The notes: generated by a model from the sequence alone, not told the origin. A stretch of 64,000 nt of DNA from Eikenella glucosivorans (GCF_016025525.2 NZ_JACSGR010000008.1:110469-174468), one strand, 5' to 3'; shown: positions 48,724 to 57,990, numbered from the stretch's first letter. A program made the numbers and translations.

Positions 48724-50583
48724 CTAGCGTGCGGGGATGGTGCCCATGCGGCGGGTGAGCGAGGTGTGCGGCTCGTTGAAGAGGCTGGCGTAGTAGGTGG
48801 CGTTGGCCATCACGCGTTTGACGTAGTCGCGGGTTTCGTCGAAGGGGATGGTTTCGGCGTATACGGCGCCTTCCAGCGGGGTGGCGGCCTGCCAGTTGCG
48901 GGCGCGGCCGGGGCCGGCGTTGTAGCCGGCGGTGGCGAGCACTTCGTTGCCGAGGCGGTTGCGGGCGTCGCCCAGATACCAGGTGCCCATGCGGATGTTG
49001 CCTTCGATGCTGTGCAGCTCGGCGGGGTCCATGCCGATTTTGCCGGCGATTTCGCGGGCGGTGGCGGGCATCACCTGCATCAGTCCGGTGGCGCCCACGC
49101 GGGAGCGCACGCCGATCATGAAGCGGCTCTCCTGGCGGATGATGCCGTAGGCCCAGGCGGGATCAACGTTGGCTTGGGCGGCATAGCGGGTTACGCTGTC
49201 GCGGAAGGGGGAGATGTAGCGCAGGTTGTAGTTGATTTGGCTGTGGGTTTTATCGGCGGCGTAGATGCCCATTTCGTAGAAGCCGGCATCGTGGGCGAGC
49301 TTGGAGGCGGCGAGCAGGGCGGGCTCGTTGTAGCCGTCTACGGCGTAGCGCCACTCAGCTTGGGCTTGTTTGCGCATGTCCCAATCGCCGCTGCGCTGGG
49401 AAGCGCGGAACAGGGTGAGCGCGCGGGCAACGGCGCCGTCGGCGGCCACTTGGGCGGTTTGGCTGCTGCCGGGGGTGGCAGCGTTGTTGCGGGTGTCCAC
49501 TTTGCCGCCGAGAGCTTCGGTGGCGAGCAGGGCGTAGAAGTTGCGGCCGGAGGCGGCGGCCTGGCGGTAGTGCTGCTGGGCTTGGGTATTGTCGCCGCTG
49601 GCGGCCAGGCTGCGGGCGAGCCAGTATTGCCAGGCGGGGTCGGCGCGCAGTTTTTCCGGCATGGCGGCGATGATGTTTTGCAAGTCTTGCCAACGGCCGA
49701 GGCGCAGGGCGCTGCGGGCGTACCATTCCCATTGGCTGTGGCTGAGCTGGCTGCGGTCGGCCTGCTTGAAGGCATCGAGCGCGGCGGGGAATCGCTGGTT
49801 CAGCGCGTGGTGGTGGCCGAGAACGGCCCAGCCGAAGCCGGTTTGGGCGGGGCTGAGGCTGGGAGCGAGGCTGCGCAGGCGCTCGGCTGCATCGGCCTGC
49901 TTGCGGGCGTTTTGGCCGGTCACGCTGTGCAGCAAGGCTTCGCGGCCGCCCTGGCTGTCGGGCATGGCGCTGTTTAAGGGATCAGGCAGGGGTGAGCCGA
50001 GGGCGGCGGCGAGGCGTCGGGCATCGGTGATTTGGTTGTTGGACAACAGGCCGCGCACGCGCCGCCAGGCGGCATCGGCGGGCAGCCTGCCTTGGGCGGC
50101 GAGCTGTTCGAGCAGGCGGTTGCAGCCTTCGGGCTGGCGGCCGAGCTCGGCTAGGGCTTCTTCGGCGGCGTTTTGGTTTTCCAGGCCGGCCAGCGCGGCG
50201 TAGCAGCGGGTTTCTTTATCGCGGGCGGTGGGTTTGAGGAGGCTGTATTGTTGGGCAAACTGTTGCCACTGGCCGTTGCGGCCGAGCTGTTTGAGCCATT
50301 GGTTGCGCAGGCTGTCGGCCATGGCGCTGGGCTGGGCTTGGGCAAGGAATTGGGCGGCCTGGCTGCCGTCGTTTTGTTTGAGCGCGGTTTGGGCGGATTG
50401 GAAGAGCTGGTAGTCGGCCAGTACTTTGTCTTCGGAGTCGCTGCGGCGGCTGCCGGGCAGCTGTACGGCGCCGCTGCTGTCGGCGTTGATGGGCTCGACG
50501 GGGGTTTCGGTTTGGCTGGTGCAGGCGGCGAGCAGGGCGGCGGCGAGGAGGGTGAGGGTGTGCCGGGATGCGGTTTTTTTCAT
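48724..50583 (-). CDS. Soluble lytic murein transglycosylase (LtgA/Slt70-like lipoprotein)
   Basis: The enzyme cleaves peptidoglycan to 1,6-anhydro-muropeptides. The leader (MKKTASRHTLTLLAAALLAAC) ends in a lipobox, so it is a lipoprotein. A long alpha-helical superhelix (about residues 60-440) precedes the goose-type lysozyme domain with the catalytic Glu in AYGIIRQESRFMIGVRSRVG, then ATGLMQVMPATAREIA and ATAGYNAGPGRARNWQ. The 619-residue layout matches neisserial LtgA. The ATG at 50583 is chosen because the signal peptide starts there; the frame extends to 50643. Confidence 0.93.
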   Translation of the reverse strand: MKKTASRHTLTLLAAALLAACTSQTETPVEPINADSSGAVQLPGSRRSDSEDKVLADYQLFQSAQTALKQNDGSQAAQFLAQAQPSAMADSLRNQWLKQLGRNGQWQQFAQQYSLLKPTARDKETRCYAALAGLENQNAAEEALAELGRQPEGCNRLLEQLAAQGRLPADAAWRRVRGLLSNNQITDARRLAAALGSPLPDPLNSAMPDSQGGREALLHSVTGQNARKQADAAERLRSLAPSLSPAQTGFGWAVLGHHHALNQRFPAALDAFKQADRSQLSHSQWEWYARSALRLGRWQDLQNIIAAMPEKLRADPAWQYWLARSLAASGDNTQAQQHYRQAAASGRNFYALLATEALGGKVDTRNNAATPGSSQTAQVAADGAVARALTLFRASQRSGDWDMRKQAQAEWRYAVDGYNEPALLAASKLAHDAGFYEMGIYAADKTHSQINYNLRYISPFRDSVTRYAAQANVDPAWAYGIIRQESRFMIGVRSRVGATGLMQVMPATAREIAGKIGMDPAELHSIEGNIRMGTWYLGDARNRLGNEVLATAGYNAGPGRARNWQAATPLEGAVYAETIPFDETRDYVKRVMANATYYASLFNEPHTSLTRRMGTIPAR

Positions 50584-50799
50584 GCTGGGTGTCGGACGGG
50601 ATAATTGAGAACGGCTTAAGGCTACCTGAAAGTGGCGGGGCAATGAAGCGGCAGGCGGCAGCAGACGGTGGGTTTTACTGCTTTTTACGCGTGAGATGGC
50701 TCGGTTTCGCCGGTGTGGATATTTTCAGGTAGCCTTTGCTGACGGGGCAATCGGTGCGGCAGGCTACCTGAAAATATAATTTGCATGCCCAATCGATAG

Positions 50800-51162
50800 C
50801 TATACCCACAGCCATGCCCATACGCGGCGGCCTTCGCTTTGCAGCAGCAGGTAGGTGCGTACGGCGGCGGCGGTGTGCATGCATTCCACGCCGATGCCGG
50901 TTGCAGCAGCGGCAATGCGCGGGTGGATGAATTGCTGGCGCTCGCCGGTACCGATGAGGATGACTTCGGGTTGGGATTGGGCGGCGCGGGCGAGGTCGGC
51001 AGTTTGCAGCTGGGCGGATGAGGCGAGGGATACGGGCTGTACGCTGCCGCTGCCGTCGAGCAGCACGGCTTGATGATAGACTTGGCCGTTGATGTGCAGT
51101 TCGCCGGGCTGGTAGTGCTCGATGCGGCAGGAATGGGTGGGATGGTGTTCTTGGATGAGCAT
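50800..51162 (-). CDS. Mth938-like (DUF498) domain protein
   Basis: The 120-residue protein has the family signature EVILIGTGERQQFIHPRIAA followed by GVECMHTAAAVRTYLLLQSE and GRRVWAWLWV. These Mth938/Xcc1710-like proteins are small alpha/beta domains related to the mitochondrial complex I assembly factor NDUFAF3. In bacteria the function is unknown. It is transcribed away from hom, which lies about 200 bases off. Confidence 0.9.
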   Translation of the reverse strand: MLIQEHHPTHSCRIEHYQPGELHINGQVYHQAVLLDGSGSVQPVSLASSAQLQTADLARAAQSQPEVILIGTGERQQFIHPRIAAAATGIGVECMHTAAAVRTYLLLQSEGRRVWAWLWV

Positions 51163-51367
51163 GTTTTGTTTTAGGTTGAACGGGTTGGGGTGGCTGGGGG
51201 AGGCTACCTGAAAAAGTTTTCCGCCAAGACAATTTGTCTGAAATCCGCCCGCAAAACTGGAGGTTTTGCTTTAAAAGGTGTAAAGGGCGGGGTTTTCGGC
51301 TAATATAGCGGCCTTTCGTTTGTTTTCTTATTTCAGCCTGGCAAGTCATTATAAACAAGGAATCAGC

Positions 51368-52672
51368 ATGCAACCAATCAGAATCGGCATCTTGGGGATG
51401 GGCACCGTCGGCGGCGGTACCGTTAAACTGTTGTCTGAAAACGCGGCGGAAATCACGCGCCGCTTGGGCAGGGAAGTGCGCATTGTCATGGCGGCCAGCC
51501 GCAACAGCGAACGCATCCGCAAACTGTGCCCGAGCGATACGGTGGTGGCCGATGATGTTTTTCAGGTAGCCCGCAGTGCCGATGTGGATATTGTGGTGGA
51601 ATTGATTGGCGGCACGGATACCGCACGCGAGGTGGTGCTGTGCGCGATTGAAAACGGTAAACACGTGGTGACCGCCAACAAAAAGCTGCTGGCCGAACAT
51701 GGCAACGAAATCTTCGCGCTGGCGGCCAAGCATAATGTGATGGTGATGTTTGAAGCGGCGGTGGCCGGTGGCATCCCGATCATCAAAGCCCTGCGCGAAG
51801 GCCTGGCCGCCAACCGCATCAAATCCGTGGCCGGCATCATCAACGGCACCAGCAACTTCATCCTCAGCAATATGCGCGCCCACGGCAGCAGCTTCGCCGA
51901 AGTGCTCAAGCAGGCGCAGGAGCTGGGCTACGCCGAAGCCGACCCGACTTTCGATATTGAAGGACACGACGCGGCGCACAAGCTGAGCATCATGTCCGCC
52001 CTCGCCTTCGGCACACCCATCAATTTCGAACACTGCTATCTGGAAGGCATCAGCAAACTAGAAAGCCAAGACATCCGCTATGCCGAAGAATTGGGCTACC
52101 GCATCAAACTCCTCGGCATCACCCGCCGTACCGAGCAGGGCATCGAATTGCGCGTGCATCCCACGCTGGTGCCCGAATGCCGCCTGCTGGCGCAGGTGGA
52201 AGGCGTGATGAACGCCGTGTTGGTACAGTCGAACATGGTGGGCGAAACCCTGTATTACGGCGCCGGTGCCGGTGCCTCGCCCACCGCCAGCGCCGTGGTG
52301 GCCGACATCATCGACATCGCCCGCCTGATTGATGCCGCCCCCGAGCAGCGCGTGCCGCCCCTGGCCTTCCACAATAACGAAGCGCTACCGATCCTGCCCA
52401 TCGACGAAATCACCAGCAGCTACTACCTGCGCGTTTGCGCACAGGACAAACCCGGCGTGATGGCCGACATCTGCCGCAGCTTGGCCGCGCAGGGCGTGTC
52501 GATTGAAGCGCTGCTGCAAAAAGGCGTTGTCAACCATGAAGCCGCCGAAATCGTCATCCTCACCCACCAGGCCAAAGAGAAACACATCCGCACCGCCATC
52601 ACGCAAATCGAGGCGCTGGAGAACGTGTTTGAGCCGGTGATCGTGTTGCGTATGGAAAGCCTGCATGGCTGA
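51368..52672 (+). CDS. hom: Homoserine dehydrogenase
   Basis: Hom reduces aspartate semialdehyde to homoserine, the branch point to threonine and methionine. The 434-residue protein has a Rossmann start (GILGMGTVGGGTVKLL), the catalytic region HVVTANKKLLAEHG and FEAAVAGGIPIIKALREGL, then AGIINGTSNFILSNM. A C-terminal ACT domain (SYYLRVCAQDKPGVMADICR) probably senses threonine. An uptake sequence near 51560 encodes FQVA. The next gene overlaps its last eight bases. Confidence 0.96.
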   Translation: MQPIRIGILGMGTVGGGTVKLLSENAAEITRRLGREVRIVMAASRNSERIRKLCPSDTVVADDVFQVARSADVDIVVELIGGTDTAREVVLCAIENGKHVVTANKKLLAEHGNEIFALAAKHNVMVMFEAAVAGGIPIIKALREGLAANRIKSVAGIINGTSNFILSNMRAHGSSFAEVLKQAQELGYAEADPTFDIEGHDAAHKLSIMSALAFGTPINFEHCYLEGISKLESQDIRYAEELGYRIKLLGITRRTEQGIELRVHPTLVPECRLLAQVEGVMNAVLVQSNMVGETLYYGAGAGASPTASAVVADIIDIARLIDAAPEQRVPPLAFHNNEALPILPIDEITSSYYLRVCAQDKPGVMADICRSLAAQGVSIEALLQKGVVNHEAAEIVILTHQAKEKHIRTAITQIEALENVFEPVIVLRMESLHG

Positions 52673-53075
52673 GGCGCGCACCGATGAAGCCACCCGCCGC
52701 AAACGCCGCCGCACCTTAATCGGCTGGCTGGCGGTAACCGCGGCGTTGGTGCTCGGCTTCGCCCTGCTGCCGCGCCTGTATTCGCCCGATCCGGCCGATA
52801 TCAGCCGCCGCGTGGTGGAAGCCTGTGTGAAGAACATGCCCGCCGTGCCGCAGTGGCAGGCCGATTTGGCCAAATACGGCTTGGCCGGGCAGGGCGAACG
52901 GGTGTTGGAGCCGTATTGCCGCTGCCTGTGGGAAGAGCCGATTGGGCGGTTGAGTGAGGACGACCTGCGCAGCCTGCCGCGCCTCTCGCCGCAAGAGCAG
53001 CTGGATAAACTTGGCGGCAGCGCGGCCTTCGAGCAGCGGCAGGCGCAATGTTTGGCGGCGCAGGCGAAACATTGA
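52665..53075 (+). CDS. Small single-span membrane protein, 136 aa
   Basis: No family is recognised. A basic N-terminus (RRKRRRT) precedes one hydrophobic helix (LIGWLAVTAALVLGFALLP), so the 110-residue C-terminal part is likely periplasmic. It has cysteines in VEACVKNMP, EPYCRCLWEE and AQCLAAQ. The start ATG at 52665 overlaps the end of hom (ATGGCTGA), so it is translationally coupled to homoserine dehydrogenase although no functional link is apparent. Confidence 0.75.
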   Translation: MAEARTDEATRRKRRRTLIGWLAVTAALVLGFALLPRLYSPDPADISRRVVEACVKNMPAVPQWQADLAKYGLAGQGERVLEPYCRCLWEEPIGRLSEDDLRSLPRLSPQEQLDKLGGSAAFEQRQAQCLAAQAKH

Positions 53076-53115
53076 ATGCGGATGATCGGATAAACACGGA
53101 CTTAGCAGTAAGACA

Positions 53116-53156
53116 GGGCTACCTGAAAATTGCCGTTGGCGGTTTTCAGGTAGCCT
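53116..53156. terminator. Inverted uptake-sequence pair between convergent genes
   Basis: GGGCTACCTGAA (from 53116) faces TTCAGGTAGCCT (53145-53156), followed by TTTTG. It can end transcription of the hom operon on the plus strand and of the ferredoxin gene on the minus strand. Confidence 0.6.
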
Positions 53157-53177
53157 TTTGTATTGCAGTAAGGTAGT

Positions 53178-53501
53178 TTATTGGCCGCTGTTGTCTTCGA
53201 ACAGGTCGCGGTCGAACAGGTCGCGGTCGAACAGGTCGGGCTCGCTTTGGCGTTGCTGGCAGTCGATATGGATGTCTTCGGTTACGCTGCAGCAGCAGGG
53301 CAGGATTTCGCCGGGCAGTAGGAAGGCCAGCGGGCATTCGCGGTAGGCCACGCTGCCGGCGAGCAGTTTCACGCGGCAGGAGCCGCAGTAGCCGCTGCGG
53401 CATTGGTATTCGACTTCGTGGCCGGTACGCTCCAGGGCTTCGAGCAGGGTTTCGCCTGCTTGCAGGGTGAATTGGGTGCTGCTGGTGGTGATTTGGGGCA
53501 T
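53178..53501 (-). CDS. 2Fe-2S ferredoxin-type protein with repetitive acidic tail
   Basis: The 107-residue protein has a plant-type 2Fe-2S domain: Cys ligands in YQCRSGYCGSCRVKL and a fourth in LPCCCSVTED, with GETLLEALERTGHEVE before them. Size and order resemble YfaE, the ferredoxin that maintains the NrdB radical cofactor, so it may serve the class Ia reductase encoded at 12.6-17.1 kb; this is an inference. The C-terminus is a repeat of DLFDR (DLFDRDLFDRDLFEDNSGQ) made by 15-base tandem units. The ATG at 53501 is chosen over 53549 by domain length. A Correia element lies upstream. Confidence 0.85.
   Translation of the reverse strand: MPQITTSSTQFTLQAGETLLEALERTGHEVEYQCRSGYCGSCRVKLLAGSVAYRECPLAFLLPGEILPCCCSVTEDIHIDCQQRQSEPDLFDRDLFDRDLFEDNSGQ
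53197..53239. repeat. 15-base tandem repeat in the ferredoxin gene
   Basis: TCGAACAGGTCGCGG is present in almost three copies. Because the unit is 15 bases, changes in copy number keep the reading frame and only lengthen or shorten the DLFDR tail. Confidence 0.85.
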
Positions 53502-53554
53502 GGTGTGCGGCGTAATGATGGCGTGTGTGGCGGCTTGGTGTGCGGCCAAGTTTT

Positions 53555-53661
53555 TATAGTGAATTAAATTTAAACCAGTACAGCGTTGCCTTGCCTTGCC
53601 GTACTATCTGTACTGTCTACGGCTTCGTCGCCTTGTCCTGATTTAAATTTAATCCACTATA
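53555..53661. mobile_element. Correia repeat enclosed element, short form
   Basis: This 107-base element starts TATAGTGAATTAAATTTAAA and ends AAATTTAATCCACTATA. Its core (TACAGCGTTGCC, then TACGGCTTCGTCGCCTTGTC) is the same as the copy at 33907 in the opposite orientation. It lies about 50 bases upstream of the ferredoxin start and may carry promoter activity, as Correia ends do in Neisseria. Confidence 0.93.
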
Positions 53662-53759
53662 GCTTCGCTGAAACTCCGCCTTGCTTCGCAAGACATCGTT
53701 TTAACTACGTTGAAGCTTGCGCTTTCAGGTAGCCTTTCGTGCTGATGAGGCTACCTGAA
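53662..53759. repeat. Copy of the dispersed repeat with uptake-sequence pair
   Basis: GCTTCGCTGAAACTCCGCCT, then TGCTTCGCAAGACATCGTTT is the reverse form of the 40-base repeat (CTTGCGAAG variant). It abuts the Correia element directly and ends in an inverted uptake-sequence pair (about 53728-53759) that lies past nlpE. Confidence 0.7.
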
Positions 53760-53783
53760 AAATAAACCGGCAGGCGGGCGGGG

Positions 53784-54263
53784 TTACTGGGTTTGCTTCA
53801 GGATGTAGTTGGGTGCCAGCTCGCCTTCGATTTGTTTGCCGTCCATATCCAGCGCCCAGATTTGGCCGTTGCCGATTTGGTAGAGGCGCTCGCTGCCGGC
53901 TTGGTCGAGCCGGAGGACTTGGCCTTCGCTGCGCCAGGTGAAGCGGCCGGAGGCTTCTTCGGTGAGCGGGTGGCGCTGCTGGTAGGTTTCGGTGAGACGG
54001 TAGCTGCCGTCGGCGTTCAGCACCAAGGTGGTTTCGATGCCTTCGCAGGAGGCACAGGGCAGCACGCCGTGGTAGCGGCCGGCCCAGGTGTGGCCGGGCT
54101 CGGTTGCGGCTGCGGAAGCGCCGGAAGCAGGGGCGGCTTCGGGTTGGGAAACGGCTGCGGCAGGCGCGGAGGCGGCTGATACGGCCGGGGCGGGCACGGT
54201 GTTTTCCTGCGGTGCGCAGGCGGCCAACAGGAGGATGAGTGGCAAGGTGGCTGTGGCTTTCAT
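53784..54263 (-). CDS. NlpE N-terminal domain lipoprotein
   Basis: The 159-residue precursor has a lipoprotein signal (MKATATLPLILLLAAC). An Ala/Pro-rich linker (about residues 20-57) leads to a domain with YHGVLPCASCEGIETTLVLN and DGSYRLTETYQQR, which is the NlpE N-terminal beta-barrel with its CxxC. In E. coli NlpE senses envelope and copper stress through Cpx; the C-terminal OB domain of E. coli NlpE is missing here, so this is the short form. Probably an outer-membrane lipoprotein of unknown partner. Confidence 0.88.
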   Translation of the reverse strand: MKATATLPLILLLAACAPQENTVPAPAVSAASAPAAAVSQPEAAPASGASAAATEPGHTWAGRYHGVLPCASCEGIETTLVLNADGSYRLTETYQQRHPLTEEASGRFTWRSEGQVLRLDQAGSERLYQIGNGQIWALDMDGKQIEGELAPNYILKQTQ

Positions 54264-54355
54264 TTTGAACCTTTTATCGTCTCGATGGTTTGGTTAATGG
54301 CAGATTAGCAGGTGATTCGCCATCGGTTATTGCATAATTATTAATGTTTTTTGCT

Positions 54356-55501
54356 TTATTCTGCTTTGAAAACCGAGGTGTCGGTACTCATGCCAGCGGG
54401 TGTTTCCGGCAGGGTTTCGGCCTGTTCGGCGGCTTCCGCTGCTGCTAGCCGTTTTTTCTCGGCCAGATATTGCCCGATCTGCTGTACCAGCTCTTGCGTG
54501 CCCTGATGGGCGAGCGCGCTGATTTCGAACAGGCGCGGGGTTTGCCAATCAAAGTCGGGTTCGCCGGGCGCGGGGTGCGCCCAGCCGATGGCAGCGAGGA
54601 AAGCGGCTTTGCGCTCGGCGGCTTCTTCGGGGCTGAGCAGATCCAGTTTGTTCAGCACCAGCCAGCGCGGTTTATCGAACAGTTCGTCGTCGTATTTGCG
54701 CAGTTCGTTGATGATGGCCAGCGCTTCGGCGGCGGGGTTGACGGCTTCGTCGAAGGGAGCCAGATCGACTACGTGCAGTAAGAGGCCGGTGCGCGAGAGG
54801 TGTTTCAAAAAGCGGTGTCCCAGCCCGGCGCCTTCGGCCGCGCCTTCAATCAGGCCGGGGATGTCGGCCATCACGAAGCTTTGGCTTTCGCTCACGCGCA
54901 CCACGCCCAGATTGGGGTGCAGCGTGGTGAAGGGGTAGTCGGCCACTTTGGGGCGGGCGGCGGATACGGCGCGGATGAGGGTGGACTTGCCGGCATTAGG
55001 CATGCCGAGCAGGCCCACGTCGGCCAGCACTTTCAGCTCCAGGTTGAGGCGGCGCGCTTCGCCGGGCTCGCCGGGCGTGGCCTGCTTGGGGGCGCGGTTT
55101 ACCGAGGACTTGAAATGGATGTTGCCTAGGCCGCCTTTACCGCCGCGGGCGAGGCACACGCGCTGGCCGTGCCGGGTAAGGTCGGCCACGGTTTCGCCGG
55201 TGTCGGCGTCGCGGATGAGCGTGCCCACGGGCATTTGCAGCTCGATGTCGTCGGCGCCGGCGCCGTAGCGGTCGGAGCCGTGGCCTTTTTCGCCGTTTCT
55301 GGCCTGATAGCGTTTCACGAAACGGTATTCCACCAGGGTGTTCACGTTTTCGCTGGCGACGGCGAACACGCTGCCGCCGCGCCCGCCGTCGCCGCCGTCG
55401 GGGCCGCCGCGCGGTACGTATTTTTCGCGGCGGAAGCTGACCGCGCCGTTGCCGCCGCGCCCGGCGGCCACTTCGATTTTGGCTTCGTCGATGAATTTCA
55501 T
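54356..55501 (-). CDS. obgE: Obg family GTPase
   Basis: ObgE is an essential GTPase involved in 50S subunit assembly and stress control. The glycine-rich Obg fold spans about residues 1-158 (FIDEAKIEVAAGRGGNGAVS, then PDGGDGGRGGSV). The G domain has GMPNAGKST (P-loop), DIPGLIEGA (G3), NKLDLL (G4) and ISAL (G5). The C-terminal tail is acidic and Ala-rich. At 381 residues the length is normal. The usual rplU-rpmA partners are not beside it here. Confidence 0.96.
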   Translation of the reverse strand: MKFIDEAKIEVAAGRGGNGAVSFRREKYVPRGGPDGGDGGRGGSVFAVASENVNTLVEYRFVKRYQARNGEKGHGSDRYGAGADDIELQMPVGTLIRDADTGETVADLTRHGQRVCLARGGKGGLGNIHFKSSVNRAPKQATPGEPGEARRLNLELKVLADVGLLGMPNAGKSTLIRAVSAARPKVADYPFTTLHPNLGVVRVSESQSFVMADIPGLIEGAAEGAGLGHRFLKHLSRTGLLLHVVDLAPFDEAVNPAAEALAIINELRKYDDELFDKPRWLVLNKLDLLSPEEAAERKAAFLAAIGWAHPAPGEPDFDWQTPRLFEISALAHQGTQELVQQIGQYLAEKKRLAAAEAAEQAETLPETPAGMSTDTSVFKAE

Positions 55502-55776
55502 GGGTGTGCTTTCTGTTTTTAGCTCCGCTGAAGCGAAGGCTTTCAGGTAGCCTTTAAGGCTGATCGGAGGCTACCTGAAAATATAACTCTTTATTTAATT
55601 TAATAGTTTTTTGGTGTAGTGTTGGGTGCCGTGTGCCGGATTCCGGTGGGGTGTTGTGGCGTTTGCGGCGGATGCGTGCATTATAAATGACTGCCGGAGA
55701 GGCTACCTGAAAATTTACGGGATGGCTCAGGTTTCGTTGGAAGCGGCGTTTCGCCAGTTTTCAGGTAGCCTGCCGC

Positions 55777-57228
55777 TCACACGGCCAGCAGCACGTATTT
55801 GGTTTCCAGGTATTCTTCTAGACCGTATTTGCCGCCTTCGCGGCCGATGCCGGATTGTTTGATGCCGCCGAAGGGGGCGGCTTCGTTGGAAATCACGCCG
55901 GTGTTGAGGCCGACCATGCCGTATTCCAGGCCTTCCATCATGCGGGTGGCGGTGCCGATGTTGCGGGTGTAGCAGTAGGCGGCGAGGCCGTATTCGGTGG
56001 CGTTGGCCTGTTGCAACACTTCCTCTTCGCTCTCGAAGCGGAACACGGGGGCGAGCGGGCCGAAGGTTTCTTCACGCGCCACTTTCATTGCGGCCTTGGC
56101 ATGGCGGATCACGGTGGGCTGGAAAAAGAGCTCGCCAGCGGGGTGGCGCGTACCGCCTGCGGCCACTTTGCCGCCGTGGGCGAGGGCGTCGGCCAAGTGT
56201 TCTTCCACTTTGGCCAGCGCGGCTTCGTCGATGAGCGGGCCGCAATCGGTGCCGGCTTCCAGGCCGTTGCCGGTTTTCAGGTAGCCGGCGGCTTGGGCGA
56301 ATTTGCGCACAAATTCATCGTACACGCCGCTTTGTACGTAGAAGCGGTTGGCACACACGCAGGTTTGCCCGGCGTTGCGGAATTTGCAGGCGATGGCGCC
56401 GGCCACGGCGGCGTCGATATCGGCGTCGTCAAACACGATGAAGGGCGCGTTGCCGCCCAGCTCCATCGAGGTTTTTTTGATGGTGGCGGCGCATTGGGCT
56501 TGCAGGGTGCGGCCCACGGCGGTGGAGCCGGTGAAGCTGAATTTTTTCACCGTGTCGCTGCCGGTGAGCACGCGGCCGATTTCGCGCGAGGAGCCGGTGA
56601 GCACGTTGAACACGCCTGCCGGAATGCCGGCGCGCTCGGCCAGCTCGGCGATGGCCAGCGCGGAAAACGGCGTTTGCGAGGCGGGGCGCACGATGAAGGT
56701 GCAGCCGGCGGCCAGCGCGGGCGCGGCTTTGCGCGTGATCATGGCGTTGGGGAAGTTCCATGGCGTGATGGCGGCGCACACGCCCACGGGCTGCTTGAGC
56801 ACCAGGATGCGCTTGTCGGGCGCGGGGCTGGGGATGGTGTCGCCATACACGCGTTTGGCCTCTTCGGCATACCATTCGACATAGGACGCGCCGTAGGCGA
56901 TTTCGCCTCGTGCTTCGGCCAGCGGCTTGCCCTGCTCGAGGGTGAGCAGGGTGGCGAGGTTTTCCTGCTCCTGCATCATCAAATCAAACCAGCGGCGCAG
57001 GATTTGGCTGCGCTGCTTGGCGCTGAGGGCGCGCCAGGCAGGCAGGGCGGCTTGGGCGGCGGCAATGGCGCGTTCGGCTTCCACCGCGCCCATATCGGGC
57101 ACGCTGCCGATGGTTTGGCCGGTGGCGGGGTTGGCTACGGCGAGGGTGCGGCCGCTGTCGGCATCGAGCCATCGGCCGTTGATGTAGCATTGGGTGCGCA
57201 AGAGGGCGGGGTCTTTTAGCTGGGTCAT
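55777..57228 (-). CDS. gabD: NAD(P)-dependent succinate-semialdehyde dehydrogenase
   Basis: The 483-residue aldehyde dehydrogenase has the catalytic Glu in TSMELGGNAPFIVF and the catalytic Cys in FRNAGQTCVCANRFYV. The CVCANR context and the ITPWNFPNAMITRKAAPALA cofactor region are those of GabD, which oxidises succinate semialdehyde to succinate. No gabT is nearby. The ATG at 57228 is fixed by family length; the frame to 57339 reads through a repeat. An uptake sequence within the gene encodes GYLKT. Confidence 0.93.
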   Translation of the reverse strand: MTQLKDPALLRTQCYINGRWLDADSGRTLAVANPATGQTIGSVPDMGAVEAERAIAAAQAALPAWRALSAKQRSQILRRWFDLMMQEQENLATLLTLEQGKPLAEARGEIAYGASYVEWYAEEAKRVYGDTIPSPAPDKRILVLKQPVGVCAAITPWNFPNAMITRKAAPALAAGCTFIVRPASQTPFSALAIAELAERAGIPAGVFNVLTGSSREIGRVLTGSDTVKKFSFTGSTAVGRTLQAQCAATIKKTSMELGGNAPFIVFDDADIDAAVAGAIACKFRNAGQTCVCANRFYVQSGVYDEFVRKFAQAAGYLKTGNGLEAGTDCGPLIDEAALAKVEEHLADALAHGGKVAAGGTRHPAGELFFQPTVIRHAKAAMKVAREETFGPLAPVFRFESEEEVLQQANATEYGLAAYCYTRNIGTATRMMEGLEYGMVGLNTGVISNEAAPFGGIKQSGIGREGGKYGLEEYLETKYVLLAV

Positions 57229-57272
57229 GGGGAGGGCTCTCGGAAGGCTACCTGAAAAATTTTGGCGGAGCG

Positions 57273-57348
57273 GTAGGATGTATGGCGTAGCCACGCACGC
57301 GGATAGGAATTGCAAACAATGCGTGCGTGCGTTCCGCACACAGCCTAC
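57273..57348. repeat. Degenerate palindromic repeat, copy A (MITE-like)
   Basis: The block begins GTAGGATGTATGGCG and ends TTCCGCACACAGCCTAC, with inner complementary ACGCACGCG and GCGTGCGTGC. It is flanked by uptake sequences, and a GGGCATCCATGCCC palindrome follows near 57413. A second, diverged copy lies at 58080-58148. Confidence 0.6.
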
Positions 57349-57435
57349 TCATGTGGGCTACATTGGTTGCACTGCGACAAAGGCTACCTGAAAAATGTGG
57401 GCAAGCGGGATGGGCATCCATGCCCGGGCTGCGGG

Positions 57436-57990
57436 CTATGAGTTTCCCATGCAGGAGGAACCAATGGTGTATCTTTCTTTGCAGCCGGTGAACCCTTTTT
57501 CCTGGCAATGGCTCAGGGCCAGACGTTTCGCCTCGTCGGCGGTTCTGGCTGTTTCGTGGAAGAAGAAGCCGGCACCGCTCGCGTTTCTGCCGGTGGCTAT
57601 GGATACGCATTGGTTTTTTTTACCGGCGATGAGCACCCGGCACTCGGAGCCGTATTCGCCGCAACGCTGTAAGGCGGCCTGCATGGCCTCGCGCTTGGAG
57701 TATCCCAATCCAGCGCTTATGGCATTGTTTTTATCTGCCGCTATCGCGCCGAAATATTTGGGCGGCGGGAGGTTTGACAAGCCCGGTATTTCGCCGCTGT
57801 CGCTGTCGTAGCTGCCGCCGCCACGGGAATTATCAATGCACGATGGGTTGCCATACATTTGCGTGCAATATCCTGCATGCTGCATTTGCCGCTGGTGTTC
57901 TCGGAGGTTCGCAGCGTTGTCCGCCGCTGCAAATTGGCTGGCGGTCAAGCAGCCGAAGGCCAGCAGCGCGGGCAAAATGATTTTTTTCAT
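57436..57990 (-). CDS. DUF4189 domain secreted protein
   Basis: The 184-residue precursor has a signal peptide (MKKIILPALLAFGCLTASQF, then AAAD). The mature part has a Gly/Ser-rich middle followed by the DUF4189 pattern: YFGAIAADKNNAISAGLGYS, ALQRCGEYGSECRVLIAGKK and LSHCQEKGFTGC. Paired cysteines suggest a disulfide-bonded periplasmic domain of unknown role; DUF4189 genes are often small and scattered. It is enclosed by two related repeats (57273-57348 and 58080-58148), which may mark a mobilised cassette. Confidence 0.85.
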   Translation of the reverse strand: MKKIILPALLAFGCLTASQFAAADNAANLREHQRQMQHAGYCTQMYGNPSCIDNSRGGGSYDSDSGEIPGLSNLPPPKYFGAIAADKNNAISAGLGYSKREAMQAALQRCGEYGSECRVLIAGKKNQCVSIATGRNASGAGFFFHETARTADEAKRLALSHCQEKGFTGCKERYTIGSSCMGNS

